Shown here piece by piece: positions 8,225 to 17,381 of a stretch of 64,000 nt of DNA (position 1 is the first letter of the stretch; each line of letters starts with the position of its first letter). Source of the DNA: JAZUCL01 sp045639125 (lineage in GTDB: Bacteria; Bacillota; Clostridia; Oscillospirales; QAMX01). Position numbers and translations under genes: made by a program. Location of the stretch: the NCBI GenBank assembly GCA_045639125.1, contig JAZUCL010000015.1, forward strand, positions 1-64,000, written 5' to 3'. The notes below the pieces were generated by a model that was not told where the DNA came from, did no database searches, and was given only the letters and a program-made list of their open reading frames with translations.

Positions 8225-9091
8225 ATGAGAAAAGAAATGATTTCAGGTTTTGCAGATGAGATTTGTTTAGATTTCACCTCACAACTTGAAGCACTTAACC
8301 AACTTGGTGAGAAATTTATCTGTCTGCGTACAATTGACGGAAAAGGAATCGCAAACTTCACTGAGGCAGAGGCTAAAAACTATATTCTTCCTACTCTTAA
8401 CAAGTATGGCATTAAGGTTTCCTCTCTCGGCTCTCCTATTGGTAAAGTAGATATTGATGATGAAGATGGATTTGCTACACAACTTGAGCAACTTAAAGAA
8501 CTTTGCAAAATTGCAAAAGTTTTAGACTGTAAGTTTATTAGGATCTTTAGTTTCTGGATTAAAAAGGGTGAAAATCCTGATAACTATCGTGATGTTGTTT
8601 TGGAGAAGATGGCAAAGTTTATTGCAATTTGCGAAAAGTATGACATTATACCAATGCACGAAAATGAAAAGGACATTTATGGCGATACAGGTGCTCGCTG
8701 TAAGGTTATTCATGACGCTTTTGCAAACACTTCACTTTGTATGGCATACGACTTTGCAAATTTTGTTCAATGCGGTGAGGACACTGTTGAGTGCTATGAA
8801 CTATTGAAAGATTATATAAAGTACATACATATTAAGGACGCCCAAAAACGTGAGGTGGTACTGTTTGGTACAGGTGACGGTAAAGTGCGTGAAATACTTA
8901 AAATGTTAAAAGAAACAGGTTATGACGGATTTTTGACTCTTGAGCCTCATCTTTGTGTGTTCTCATCTCTTAAGAATTTGGAGGCTGACAGTGAAACTAT
9001 AGACAAACTTCAAAATAGTGAGTACACTGATGGAATATCTGCATATACAGCACAGTTTAACGCTCTTTGCACAGTTCTTGACGAAATATAA
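8225..9091 (+). CDS. sugar phosphate isomerase/epimerase-type TIM-barrel protein
   Basis: A 288-residue protein of the xylose-isomerase-like AP-endonuclease-2 superfamily. The expected metal ligands can be seen in order: E146 (MHENE), D176 (YDFANF), H202 (IHIKDA) and E240 (TLEPHL). Members act on sugars, inositols or hydroxypyruvate; the substrate cannot be told here. It follows sdaAA by 37 bases without a clear Shine-Dalgarno and ends at its own terminator, so it may share the serine dehydratase transcript. A hydroxypyruvate-type substrate would suit the neighbourhood, but that is speculation. Confidence 0.85.
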   Translation: MRKEMISGFADEICLDFTSQLEALNQLGEKFICLRTIDGKGIANFTEAEAKNYILPTLNKYGIKVSSLGSPIGKVDIDDEDGFATQLEQLKELCKIAKVLDCKFIRIFSFWIKKGENPDNYRDVVLEKMAKFIAICEKYDIIPMHENEKDIYGDTGARCKVIHDAFANTSLCMAYDFANFVQCGEDTVECYELLKDYIKYIHIKDAQKREVVLFGTGDGKVREILKMLKETGYDGFLTLEPHLCVFSSLKNLEADSETIDKLQNSEYTDGISAYTAQFNALCTVLDEI

Positions 9092-9102
9092 TAAACTTTT
9101 TC

Positions 9103-9136
9103 TTCCTGACAGAATAAGCCTGTCGGGAATTTTTTT
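9103..9136 (+). terminator. Rho-independent terminator
   Basis: TTCCTGACA (9103-9111) pairs with TGTCGGGAA (9121-9129) with one T-G wobble, followed by an 8-base T run. Confidence 0.85.
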
Positions 9137-9166
9137 AATATGTTTTTATCTGCTCTTGCATATAGT
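9136..9166 (+). promoter_or_regulatory. possible sigma-E-like promoter of the ylmC-type gene
   Basis: TAATATG (9136-9142) and CATATAGT (9159-9166) resemble sigma-E elements KMATATT and CATACANT, but the 16-base spacer is longer than usual. It is the weakest of five similar sites in the window. Confidence 0.3.
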
Positions 9167-9189
9167 AGCGGTAAGGGGAGTGATTAAGC

Positions 9190-9480
9190 ATGATAACAAA
9201 TTGCAGAATTGCCGACTTACAATGCAAGGAAGTAGTCAATTTGTGTGACGGCTGCCGACTTGGCTACGTGGCAGATGTCGTTGTAGATATTTGTACAGGG
9301 AAACTTATAGCAATAGTTGTGCCTGGAAAAACAGGACTTTTGGGGCTTATCTCAAAAGATGAGGAATGTGTTATTCCATGGGATTCAATAGAAAAAATCG
9401 GTGATGATATTATTCTTGTGAAATATACAAGACAGTCCCAACCTACAAGGCAACGGCGAGAACATAAATTTAGATTTTAA
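9190..9480 (+). CDS. YlmC/YmxH-family PRC-barrel protein
   Basis: A 96-residue single PRC-barrel domain protein of the YlmC/YmxH family found in endospore formers. Characteristic stretches are the CRIADLQCKEVVNL opening, GYVADVVVD and IPWDSIEKIGDDIILV. The precise function is unknown; such proteins are associated with sporulation. GGGGAG lies nine bases before the ATG. Flanked by terminators on both sides, it is a single-gene unit, possibly driven by a sigma-E-type promoter. Confidence 0.88.
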   Translation: MITNCRIADLQCKEVVNLCDGCRLGYVADVVVDICTGKLIAIVVPGKTGLLGLISKDEECVIPWDSIEKIGDDIILVKYTRQSQPTRQRREHKFRF

Positions 9481-9483
9481 TAT

Positions 9484-9538
9484 AAATTGGAGTAATTAAG
9501 AAAATCCTATGTTTTTCTTGTGTTACTCCAATTTTTTT
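9484..9538 (+). terminator. Rho-independent terminator after the ylmC-type gene
   Basis: AAATTGGAGTAA (9484-9495) pairs perfectly with TTACTCCAATTT (9523-9534) and runs into T residues up to 9538. The inner loop is 27 bases and may fold further. The recJ promoter overlaps its right arm. Confidence 0.78.
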
Positions 9539-9546
9539 GATATAAT
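9518..9546 (+). promoter_or_regulatory. sigma-A promoter of recJ-rel
   Basis: TTGTGT (9518-9523), a 17-base spacer and TATAAT (9541-9546). The -35 box lies inside the upstream terminator, so readthrough and initiation could interfere. Confidence 0.6.
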
Positions 9547-9632
9547 ATAAGTTAACAGATATAAAAGTATCAGCAAAAAGGAGCAATGCCACATTGACTG
9601 CCATCTGTGTAAGTGAATGTGGATAAATATAT

Positions 9633-11699
9633 ATGAAAAAGAACAAGTGGGTTGTCAATTCTTTTGATGAAGAAATAGCAAAAGAACTTTCTCAAAATGC
9701 AGGTATTTCAATGCTTGCGGCAAAAACTGCCGTTTCAAGAGGCGTACTTAACGCAAACTCTCTTAAGACGTATATAAGCACATCTATTGAATATCTTAAT
9801 GATCCTTTTCTCCTTAATGATATGGACGTTGCAGTAGATACGATACGCAGTCATATTGCTGACAGAAAGAAAATTGCAATTTACGGTGACTATGACGTAG
9901 ATGGAATTACTGCTACTTGTGTACTGATGACGTATATAAAAAGTGTCGGCGGTAATTGTACATACTATATCCCTGACCGTTTAACCGAAGGGTACGGCAT
10001 TAACCGTGATGCTATTAAACAACTATCTGAACAAGGCGTTTCTCTTATTATTACAGTTGATACAGGAATTACTGCAAACAGCGAAATTGAATTTGCACGA
10101 ACTCTCGGCATTGAAGTTATTGTAACCGACCACCATGAATGTAAAGGTGAAATTCCTGATGCTTTGGCTGTTATAAATCCAAAACGGCCTGACAGCACAT
10201 ATCCATTTAAGGAACTTGCAGGTGTCGGTGTTGCTTTTAAGGTTGTATGTGCACTCCATGGTGACAACGAGGAAATGTTGTCGCAATTTGCGGATTTTGT
10301 CGCCCTTGGTACAGTTGCTGACGTTATGCCTCTTGTTGGTGAGAATCGTGCCATTGTAAATTATGGTATTGAACACCTTGCTGATACTAAAAATCCGGGA
10401 CTTAGTTCACTTTTGTTCCGTGCAGGAGTTATTGGCAAGGACAAAAGAAAACCAACATCTGCGTCAATAAGTTTTATACTTGCTCCTAAGATAAATGCGG
10501 CAGGCAGATTTGCTACTGCTGATATTGCAGTAGAGTTGTTTATGTCACAGGATATTTTAAGAACTGATGAACTTGCAACAACCCTAATTCATCTCAATGC
10601 TGACCGCAAAAAAATCGAAGCACAAATTATGGAACAGATCGATGAAATGCTTGCCAATTTTGATATACGAAATCATCGTGCTATTGTACTGTGGCATGAG
10701 AATTGGCATCACGGAGTAATTGGTATTGCTGCCTCAAAACTTACTGACCGATACTCTTGCCCTGTAATTTTGCTGTCAGTTGATGATGGAATTGCAAAAG
10801 GGTCTGGTCGAAGCATAAAGAGTTTTAACCTCTTTGAAACGTTGACGCAAGGTGAGGAATATCTTGTAAAATTTGGTGGACATGAACTTGCGGCAGGACT
10901 CACTTTGTCAGCAGACAGACTTACGGAGTTTCGTGATTATTTTGTTGGCTGTGCAGACAATTTGCTGTCTCCTGCCGATTGTGTACCTCATTTGACAATC
11001 GACTGCAAGACAAATGCGGCGGACTTTACACTTAGTTCAGTATCAGACTTATCTATATTTGAGCCGTTTGGAATGGGTAACGACCTACCTATATACCTTC
11101 TGTCCAATATGCAACTTGATGGTATTACGTCAATTGGAAACGACAAGCATATTAAATTCATTTTATCGCAAGGTCAAATGGCTATTGATGCTATTTGGTT
11201 TGGTATGAGTATAAACGACTTTCCTTATACCAATGGAGATATTGTAGACGTTGTATTTTCAGCGGAAATCAATACTTTCCGTGGAAAGTCTGTGCAACTA
11301 ATTGTCAAAGATATGGATTATTGTGATAGTGAACGTGAACTAGATCGTGGATTTTTAAGTATTTTTAATGATTTTTCATGCGGTGTAACACCATCAGCAG
11401 ACGTTATTTCGCAAATCCGTCCATGCAGAGAAGACCTTGTAGCAATTTGGCGGTACATTCGCTCAAATGCAAATAATAGTGTGCTGTCACAGCCACTAAA
11501 TACAATATATCGCCGCATTAGATATGAATCAAATCGCATGATGAATGTGTGTAAACTATTGATTGCACTTGACGTATTTAAGGAGTTTTCTTTAATTGAG
11601 TTAAAAATATCTGACGGTATTGCGGATATTTATGTAAATGAGTCAACGGGTAAAGTTGACATTTCAGGAGCAACAGTACTGAAGCGGCTCCAATGTTAG
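9633..11699 (+). CDS. recJ: single-stranded-DNA-specific exonuclease RecJ
   Basis: A 688-residue DHH-family 5'-3' exonuclease acting on single-stranded DNA in recombination and mismatch repair. Metal-binding motifs: DYDVD at 86-90, VDTG with D143, and DHH at 166-168. The DHHA1 domain includes GGHELAAGLTL near 415, and an OB-fold and C-terminal extension follow. The ATG at 9633 has only a weak upstream site (TGTGGA); the strong AAAAGGAG lies at 9576-9583, about 50 bases upstream, and serves tiny reading frames instead. rel follows after 22 bases. Confidence 0.94.
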   Translation: MKKNKWVVNSFDEEIAKELSQNAGISMLAAKTAVSRGVLNANSLKTYISTSIEYLNDPFLLNDMDVAVDTIRSHIADRKKIAIYGDYDVDGITATCVLMTYIKSVGGNCTYYIPDRLTEGYGINRDAIKQLSEQGVSLIITVDTGITANSEIEFARTLGIEVIVTDHHECKGEIPDALAVINPKRPDSTYPFKELAGVGVAFKVVCALHGDNEEMLSQFADFVALGTVADVMPLVGENRAIVNYGIEHLADTKNPGLSSLLFRAGVIGKDKRKPTSASISFILAPKINAAGRFATADIAVELFMSQDILRTDELATTLIHLNADRKKIEAQIMEQIDEMLANFDIRNHRAIVLWHENWHHGVIGIAASKLTDRYSCPVILLSVDDGIAKGSGRSIKSFNLFETLTQGEEYLVKFGGHELAAGLTLSADRLTEFRDYFVGCADNLLSPADCVPHLTIDCKTNAADFTLSSVSDLSIFEPFGMGNDLPIYLLSNMQLDGITSIGNDKHIKFILSQGQMAIDAIWFGMSINDFPYTNGDIVDVVFSAEINTFRGKSVQLIVKDMDYCDSERELDRGFLSIFNDFSCGVTPSADVISQIRPCREDLVAIWRYIRSNANNSVLSQPLNTIYRRIRYESNRMMNVCKLLIALDVFKEFSLIELKISDGIADIYVNESTGKVDISGATVLKRLQC

Positions 11700-11721
11700 T
11701 CAAAATAAGCGGAGGACACTT

Positions 11722-13869
11722 ATGACTTTTGATGAACGAATTCAAAAACTAATAGAGAAACTTGGCTGTGATGAAACTGATGCACAGCGTATTCGTGATG
11801 CGTTTATTGTTGCAAGTGATGCACATGAGGGTCAACTGCGTAAAAGCGGTGAGCCATTTATTATACACCCACTTGCAGTAGCAGAGACGCTTGTCGATGC
11901 GTCAATGGATGTTGATTGCGTTATTGCGGCATTATTACATGACGTCGTAGAGGATACTGACGTAACTTATGAGGACTTGACTAAACGATTTGGCAAGACA
12001 GTTGCAGATTTAGTTGAGGGTGTTACAAAGTTAACTCGTCTGCCTTATGCAACAAAAGAGGAAGAAGAGATGGAAAATCTACGCAAGATGCTTCTTGCTA
12101 TGGTACACGACATTCGTGTAATTTTCATTAAACTCTATGACCGTCTTCACAATATGCGAACTCTTGAATATAAGACACAAAGAAAGCAGAAAGATACTGC
12201 ACTCCAAACTATGCTTATCTATGCACCAATTGCCCACAGACTTGGTATGAATAGCATTAAAGTTGAATTGGAGGATTTATCACTTCAATATCTTGATCCT
12301 GTTGGTTGTGAGGAAATTGAAACGTATCTTGAATCCAGTAAAGAGGAACGAAGTGCTCTTTTATCGAGAATAATTAAACGAATTGAAGATAGACTTGCAG
12401 ATGAGCACATTACTGCAAAAGTAAAAGGCAGAATTAAGCATACTTATGGCATATATCGCAAAGTATATATGCAGAATAAGGACATCAGTCAGGTCTATGA
12501 CATATACGGAGTTCGTGTTGTAGTTGAGACAATTACAGACTGCTACAATGTTCTTGGCATTATCCATGACCTATTCAAACCACTGCCCGGACGATTTAAG
12601 GACTATATCGGCACACCGAAGCCGAATATGTACCAGTCACTTCATACGACAGTAATCGGACGTGAAGGAAAACCATTCGAGGTGCAAATTCGTACCCATG
12701 ATATGCACCACATGGCTGAATATGGTGTTGCTGCCCACTGGAAGTACAAGCATCAGATAACGGAAACAGGCGGTGAGGAAAAAATCGCTTGGGTTCGTCA
12801 ACTTCTGGAGGCAGGTCAGGATTCCGATGCTGAGGAGTTTATTAAATCTCTTCGTCTTGAACTTTTTACAGATGAGGTTTTTGTATTCACGCCAAAAGGT
12901 GATGTAATCAACTTGCCAAGCGGTGCGACACCTATTGACTTTGCTTATGCAATTCATTCAGCAGTCGGCAACAAAATGGTTGGTGCAAAAGTCAACGAAC
13001 GTATAGTACAACTTGATGCAGAACTTCATTCAGGTGATATTGTAGAGGTGTTGACAACAAATACTCCTCACGGTCCAAGTCGTGATTGGCTAAATATTGT
13101 CAAGACAGGTGAGGCACGAAACAAAATCAAGCAATGGTTCAAGAAAGAACGCCGAGATGAAAATATTGAGCGTGGTAAGTCTGAACTTGACGCAGAACTA
13201 AAGAGAAATCTTTTGTCTCGTGCGTTTGCTCAAGATGAAATTCAGCAGTTAATTCTTAAAAAGCACAATTTCTCATCAATGGACGATATGTATGCTGCAA
13301 TAGGCTACGGTGGTATTACTGCAAGAAAGATTGTAAATCGTGTTTCCGAGGAATGCCAAAAGGCTGAGAAGCAGCAGAATAAGGTGCTAAAGCCAATTCG
13401 TGAGGCAAAACCGACTTCCGGTGTTATCGTTGAGGGAATTGACAACTGTCTTGTGAAATTTGCGAGATGTTGTACACCTATCCCAGGCGATACGATTGTT
13501 GGATTTATCACTAAAGGTTATGGTGTAAGCGTCCATCGTGCTGATTGCCCCAACATTTTGAGTATGCTCAAAAATCCCGACAACTCTGAGCGAACTATTG
13601 GGGTAACTTGGGCAAAAACTGTCACAGACCACTTCCAGACAGCACTTCAACTTTCGTGCAAGAATCGTGTCGGATTGCTTGCTGATATTGTGCTGATCAT
13701 GTCGGATATGCGTATTGACGTTACAAATCTGTCAGCAAGAGAACTTGATGACGGAGGTGCACTGGTCCAGGCTGTAATTCAACTTAAAAGTGCTGAACAA
13801 CTTGGTCAGGTGATGATAAAACTCCGTAAAGTATCGGGAGTTCTTAACGTGTCAAGAAATATTCAATAG
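11722..13869 (+). CDS. rel: bifunctional (p)ppGpp synthetase/hydrolase
   Basis: A 715-residue long RSH enzyme that makes and degrades the stringent-response alarmone. The HD hydrolase domain has H49, H73-D74 and D140/N144, intact as in a functional hydrolase. The synthetase domain has RFKDYIGTPKPNMYQSLHTT at 291-310 and E320 in FEVQIRT. A TGS domain covers 383-446, followed by the helical/zinc-finger region (CCTPIPGD) and an ACT domain at about 640-715. GGAGG precedes the ATG. The order recJ-rel-dtd-MBL hydrolase-hemZ is common in Clostridia. Confidence 0.96.
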   Translation: MTFDERIQKLIEKLGCDETDAQRIRDAFIVASDAHEGQLRKSGEPFIIHPLAVAETLVDASMDVDCVIAALLHDVVEDTDVTYEDLTKRFGKTVADLVEGVTKLTRLPYATKEEEEMENLRKMLLAMVHDIRVIFIKLYDRLHNMRTLEYKTQRKQKDTALQTMLIYAPIAHRLGMNSIKVELEDLSLQYLDPVGCEEIETYLESSKEERSALLSRIIKRIEDRLADEHITAKVKGRIKHTYGIYRKVYMQNKDISQVYDIYGVRVVVETITDCYNVLGIIHDLFKPLPGRFKDYIGTPKPNMYQSLHTTVIGREGKPFEVQIRTHDMHHMAEYGVAAHWKYKHQITETGGEEKIAWVRQLLEAGQDSDAEEFIKSLRLELFTDEVFVFTPKGDVINLPSGATPIDFAYAIHSAVGNKMVGAKVNERIVQLDAELHSGDIVEVLTTNTPHGPSRDWLNIVKTGEARNKIKQWFKKERRDENIERGKSELDAELKRNLLSRAFAQDEIQQLILKKHNFSSMDDMYAAIGYGGITARKIVNRVSEECQKAEKQQNKVLKPIREAKPTSGVIVEGIDNCLVKFARCCTPIPGDTIVGFITKGYGVSVHRADCPNILSMLKNPDNSERTIGVTWAKTVTDHFQTALQLSCKNRVGLLADIVLIMSDMRIDVTNLSARELDDGGALVQAVIQLKSAEQLGQVMIKLRKVSGVLNVSRNIQ

Positions 13870-13901
13870 ATGATGTCCTTTCAAAGAAAGGAAGTCTTAC
13901 A

Positions 13902-14756
13902 TTGGTTTTTTTACGCAGAAAACAATTAAAAATTCTATCTATGACTATCGGCTCAGCATTTATGGCTGTGGGGATTAGGTCATTTTACGATCCAATCGGT
14001 CTTGTTACTGGTGGTATTTCAGGTATTGCGATAATTATACGTGAACTTTCTGGAACAATTCCCCTCGGCGTTACAAACATCATATTAAATATCCCATTAT
14101 TTGTTTTTGGCTGGAGAATATTTGGCTTAAAAAGGATTTACAATACGTTGTATAGCACCGTAATGCTGTCTGTATGGCTTATGATAATACCACAGTATGT
14201 TATTACTACAAATGACTATTTTCTCTCTGCCGTATTTGGAGGAATTTTGACCGGCATCGGTATTGGACTTGTGTTTTCTGCTGATGCAACGACAGGCGGA
14301 ACTGATTTACTTGCAGCACTAATTAAGCAACGTATGCCTATGTATTCTGTTGCACAGATTATGCAAGTAATTGATGGTTTTGTTGTGCTTCTTGGTGCTT
14401 TTGTTTTTGGTATAGAAGCGGCATTGTACGCTATAATTGCTGTATATCTTGTAAGTAAAGTATCGGACGGTATACTTGAGGGTATGAATTTTGCGAAACT
14501 ACTCTATATTGTGTCTGATAGATATGAAGATATTTCTGAGTATATCCTAAACAATTTAGGTAGGGGAGTTACTGCACTTAATGGAAGTGGTATATACTCA
14601 GGAAAAGAAAAAAGTATACTATTATGTGCCGTATCTAAAAAAGAAACTGTTTTAGTAAGAAATGCTGTGTGTGATATTGACCCTAACGCATTTGTAATTT
14701 TGTGTGATGCACGAGAAGTTTTAGGTAATGGCTTTCGTGAAAACCTCCGTTTATAA
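13902..14756 (+). CDS. YitT-family membrane protein (DUF2179)
   Basis: A 284-residue protein with about five or six transmembrane segments (roughly residues 12-190) and a C-terminal soluble DUF2179 domain (about 195-284, including GRGVTALNGSGIYSGKEKSILLCAV). This is the YitT architecture; the transported or sensed substrate is unknown. The start is a TTG at 13902, supported by AAAGAAAGGAAG at 13884-13895; no ATG with a comparable site is nearby. It sits between rel and dtd, probably on the same transcript. Confidence 0.88.
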   Translation: MVFLRRKQLKILSMTIGSAFMAVGIRSFYDPIGLVTGGISGIAIIIRELSGTIPLGVTNIILNIPLFVFGWRIFGLKRIYNTLYSTVMLSVWLMIIPQYVITTNDYFLSAVFGGILTGIGIGLVFSADATTGGTDLLAALIKQRMPMYSVAQIMQVIDGFVVLLGAFVFGIEAALYAIIAVYLVSKVSDGILEGMNFAKLLYIVSDRYEDISEYILNNLGRGVTALNGSGIYSGKEKSILLCAVSKKETVLVRNAVCDIDPNAFVILCDAREVLGNGFRENLRL

Positions 14757-14785
14757 TAAATGATTTTTGAAAGGTTAATTATATA

Positions 14786-15244
14786 ATGAAAGCAGTTGTT
14801 CAAAGAGTGCTGTCTGCGTCTGTTACGGTAGATGGCAAGGTTGTTGGTAAAATTGATAAAGGTCTGTTACTTTTAATAGGTGTCAAAGACGATGACACGA
14901 AAAAAGATGCAGAGTTCTTGGCTGAAAAGTGCTGTGGACTTCGTGTTTTTGAGGACGAAAATGGCAAAATGAACTGCTCACTTTCTGATGTTAAGGGGGC
15001 AATTCTGGCTATATCAAACTTTACTGTATACGGTGACTGTAGTCACGGAAAACGTCCGAGTTTTATTAAGGCTGCACCGCCTGATAAAGCAAATGAACTG
15101 TACGAGTATTTTGTATCCCTTTGTCGGCAAAAGGGAATTGAAACTCAAACAGGTATATTTCGTGCCGATATGAAAGTGTCGTTGTGTAATGATGGTCCCA
15201 TTACCATTATTGCCTGTTCCGACCATTTGAAAGAGAAAAAGTAG
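14786..15244 (+). CDS. dtd: D-aminoacyl-tRNA deacylase
   Basis: A 152-residue DTD1-type enzyme that removes D-amino acids (and glycine from tRNA-Ala) from mischarged tRNAs. Motifs: SNFTVYGD at 77-84 (family SQFTLYGD), RPSF at 90-93, and NDGPIT at 135-140, whose Gly-cisPro pair gives chiral rejection. The usual GxFGADM motif reads GIFRADM here. GAAAGG precedes the ATG. Placement after rel is typical of Firmicutes. Confidence 0.95.
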   Translation: MKAVVQRVLSASVTVDGKVVGKIDKGLLLLIGVKDDDTKKDAEFLAEKCCGLRVFEDENGKMNCSLSDVKGAILAISNFTVYGDCSHGKRPSFIKAAPPDKANELYEYFVSLCRQKGIETQTGIFRADMKVSLCNDGPITIIACSDHLKEKK

Positions 15245-15266
15245 TTTTTATTGGAGATGAGAGGTT

Positions 15267-15905
15267 ATGGTTCAAGTTATAACATGCATAGTTGGTATGC
15301 TTGAGACGAACTGCCATATCGTGTTTGACACAGAAAGCCGTCTTGGCTTTGTCGTGGACCCTGCAGATGATGTGCAAAAGATTTTAGAGTGTATCAATGA
15401 AAATAATATTAAAGTAACGCATATTTTCCTGACACACGGACATTTTGACCATATACTTGCACTTTCCAAATTAAAAGATGCAACGAATGCAAAAGTCTGT
15501 ATTCATGCTCTTGATGAACCTAAACTCAAATCAAAAACTGAGAGTCTTTATTATCATGTATATTCTGATGAATTTCCAACTGTTGATGCAGATATCCTAT
15601 TAAATGGCGGAGAAACTATTGAAATCGGCGGAATAAATGTATCTGTGATTCATACTCCGGGTCATACAGTAGGAAGTGTATGCTATGATACAGGAGATGT
15701 GCTACTTTCAGGAGATACACTTTTTCGTAACTCCTGTGGTCGAACTGATTTCCCTGACGGAAATACACACGCACTTCTAAAATCTCTACGTTTTCTCGGC
15801 AACATCAAGGGGGATAGGAAAGTCTTTTCGGGACACGGAGAACCTACTTTATTAAGTGTTGAGAGAAAGAAAAATCCATATCTTATTCAGGCGATGAATT
15901 TATGA
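15267..15905 (+). CDS. MBL-fold metallo-hydrolase (glyoxalase II-like)
   Basis: A 212-residue metallo-beta-lactamase-fold hydrolase. Metal ligands: H57-x-H59-x-D61-H62, H133 (PGHTVG), D150 (SGDTLF) and H190 (SGHGEPT). Closest to the YqgX/glyoxalase II-like branch, which hydrolyses thioesters such as S-lactoylglutathione analogues; the actual substrate is uncertain. The last four bases overlap the start of hemZ, so the two are translationally coupled. Confidence 0.88.
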   Translation: MVQVITCIVGMLETNCHIVFDTESRLGFVVDPADDVQKILECINENNIKVTHIFLTHGHFDHILALSKLKDATNAKVCIHALDEPKLKSKTESLYYHVYSDEFPTVDADILLNGGETIEIGGINVSVIHTPGHTVGSVCYDTGDVLLSGDTLFRNSCGRTDFPDGNTHALLKSLRFLGNIKGDRKVFSGHGEPTLLSVERKKNPYLIQAMNL

Positions 15906-17365
15906 AATTAGAACTTGTTGGAAGTCCCCATCGTTATGCTCTCGAACAACTTGCTATATCCATGTTCCCATCAGACCACAATGGCTTTGATGACTTTTTA
16001 GATACTGAGTCTGCAAGTTGTACTGTAATGTATGGTTACAATGAGGTATATGTATACGCAAAAGTACATATCAGAGGTGTTTTTGCAGAGGGTACGGCAA
16101 AACATACATTCACCCAAACTGACACAGCAACTGACCGTGACATCTGGGAAAAGTGGGCAATTCGTACAGCATTTTATATTGCTTGCACCAATGCAACCGG
16201 TGAACACCCTGATTGGGGTAGTTTGTCGGGAGTAAGACCTGCCAAACTTGCAAGAATGAAGTTGGAACAGGGTATGACTAAGTCACAAGTATTTGACGAA
16301 TTGTGCGTTAATTACTATGTTTCAAAAGAAAAAGCACGTCTTGCGTGTGATTTAGGCGAACTTGCTTATAATATGAAATCCACTCTTAAAAAGAGGGATA
16401 TATCACTATATATTTCCATTCCTTTTTGCCCAACAAGATGTAGTTATTGCTCGTTTGTAAGCGGTGCAATCGGCTCTTACGGCAAGTTGATTGAACCATA
16501 TCTTGAAGCACTTTTGTCGGAAATTAAACAGACGGCAAAAGCCCTCTCAAAGTCAGATATTTCGGTAGATACAGTATATATAGGCGGTGGTACTCCAACT
16601 ACATTGAGTGCACTTGAACTTGACACTCTTTGTTCTTGTATCAAAGATAGTTTTGATTTGTCACATATGAGAGAATTTACTGTTGAGGCAGGCCGTCCTG
16701 ACACCATAACATATGATAAACTTGTCTGCTTGAAACAACACGGAGTTACACGTATAAGCGTAAACCCACAGACGATGAATGATGACGTTCTTCGTCTGAC
16801 CGGCAGGAAACACACAGTAGAAGATACGGTCAATGCGTATATGCTTTCACGTGAACTTGGATTTTCAAATATAAATATGGATCTTATTGCAGGACTTCAC
16901 GGCGATTGTCTATCGTCATTTTGTGAAGGACTTAAAAGAGTTATTTCTCTTGCACCAACAGATATTACTGTACACACTCTTGCTCTTAAAAAAGGTGCAG
17001 ATTATCGTGCACATGGTACTGTGACAGAGTCTGAACTTGGAGAAATGCTTAAATTTTCTCGTAAAGTTCTTACTGAAAACGGTTACAAACCATACTATTT
17101 GTATCGACAAAAGTATAATCGTGGCAGTTTTGAAAATGTTGGATATACGTCTAATAGTGGTTGTGCATACAATGTACTTATGATGGAGGAAATACAAACT
17201 ATCTTGTCATTTGGCGCAGGTGCTGTGACTAAACTTCACGATATTCAAACAGGAAGTATAAAAAGAATTACAAATCATAAGTATCCATTTGAATATATCC
17301 GTGATATTTCTCATATCATTGACTCTAAAAAGAAGTTAGTATCATTTTTTGACGTTTGCCGGTAG
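15902..17365 (+). CDS. hemZ: coproporphyrinogen dehydrogenase HemZ (radical SAM)
   Basis: A 487-residue radical SAM enzyme of the HemN/HemZ family. An N-terminal domain of about 165 residues, specific to HemZ, precedes the radical SAM core with C176-xxx-C180-xx-C183, and GGGTPTTLS follows. HemZ is proposed to catalyse oxygen-independent coproporphyrinogen oxidation. No other heme genes are in the window, so the physiological role (heme synthesis or another radical reaction) stays open. Overlaps the MBL hydrolase gene by four bases. Confidence 0.9.
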   Translation: MKLELVGSPHRYALEQLAISMFPSDHNGFDDFLDTESASCTVMYGYNEVYVYAKVHIRGVFAEGTAKHTFTQTDTATDRDIWEKWAIRTAFYIACTNATGEHPDWGSLSGVRPAKLARMKLEQGMTKSQVFDELCVNYYVSKEKARLACDLGELAYNMKSTLKKRDISLYISIPFCPTRCSYCSFVSGAIGSYGKLIEPYLEALLSEIKQTAKALSKSDISVDTVYIGGGTPTTLSALELDTLCSCIKDSFDLSHMREFTVEAGRPDTITYDKLVCLKQHGVTRISVNPQTMNDDVLRLTGRKHTVEDTVNAYMLSRELGFSNINMDLIAGLHGDCLSSFCEGLKRVISLAPTDITVHTLALKKGADYRAHGTVTESELGEMLKFSRKVLTENGYKPYYLYRQKYNRGSFENVGYTSNSGCAYNVLMMEEIQTILSFGAGAVTKLHDIQTGSIKRITNHKYPFEYIRDISHIIDSKKKLVSFFDVCR

Positions 17366-17381
17366 GGCAGGAGGTAGAATA

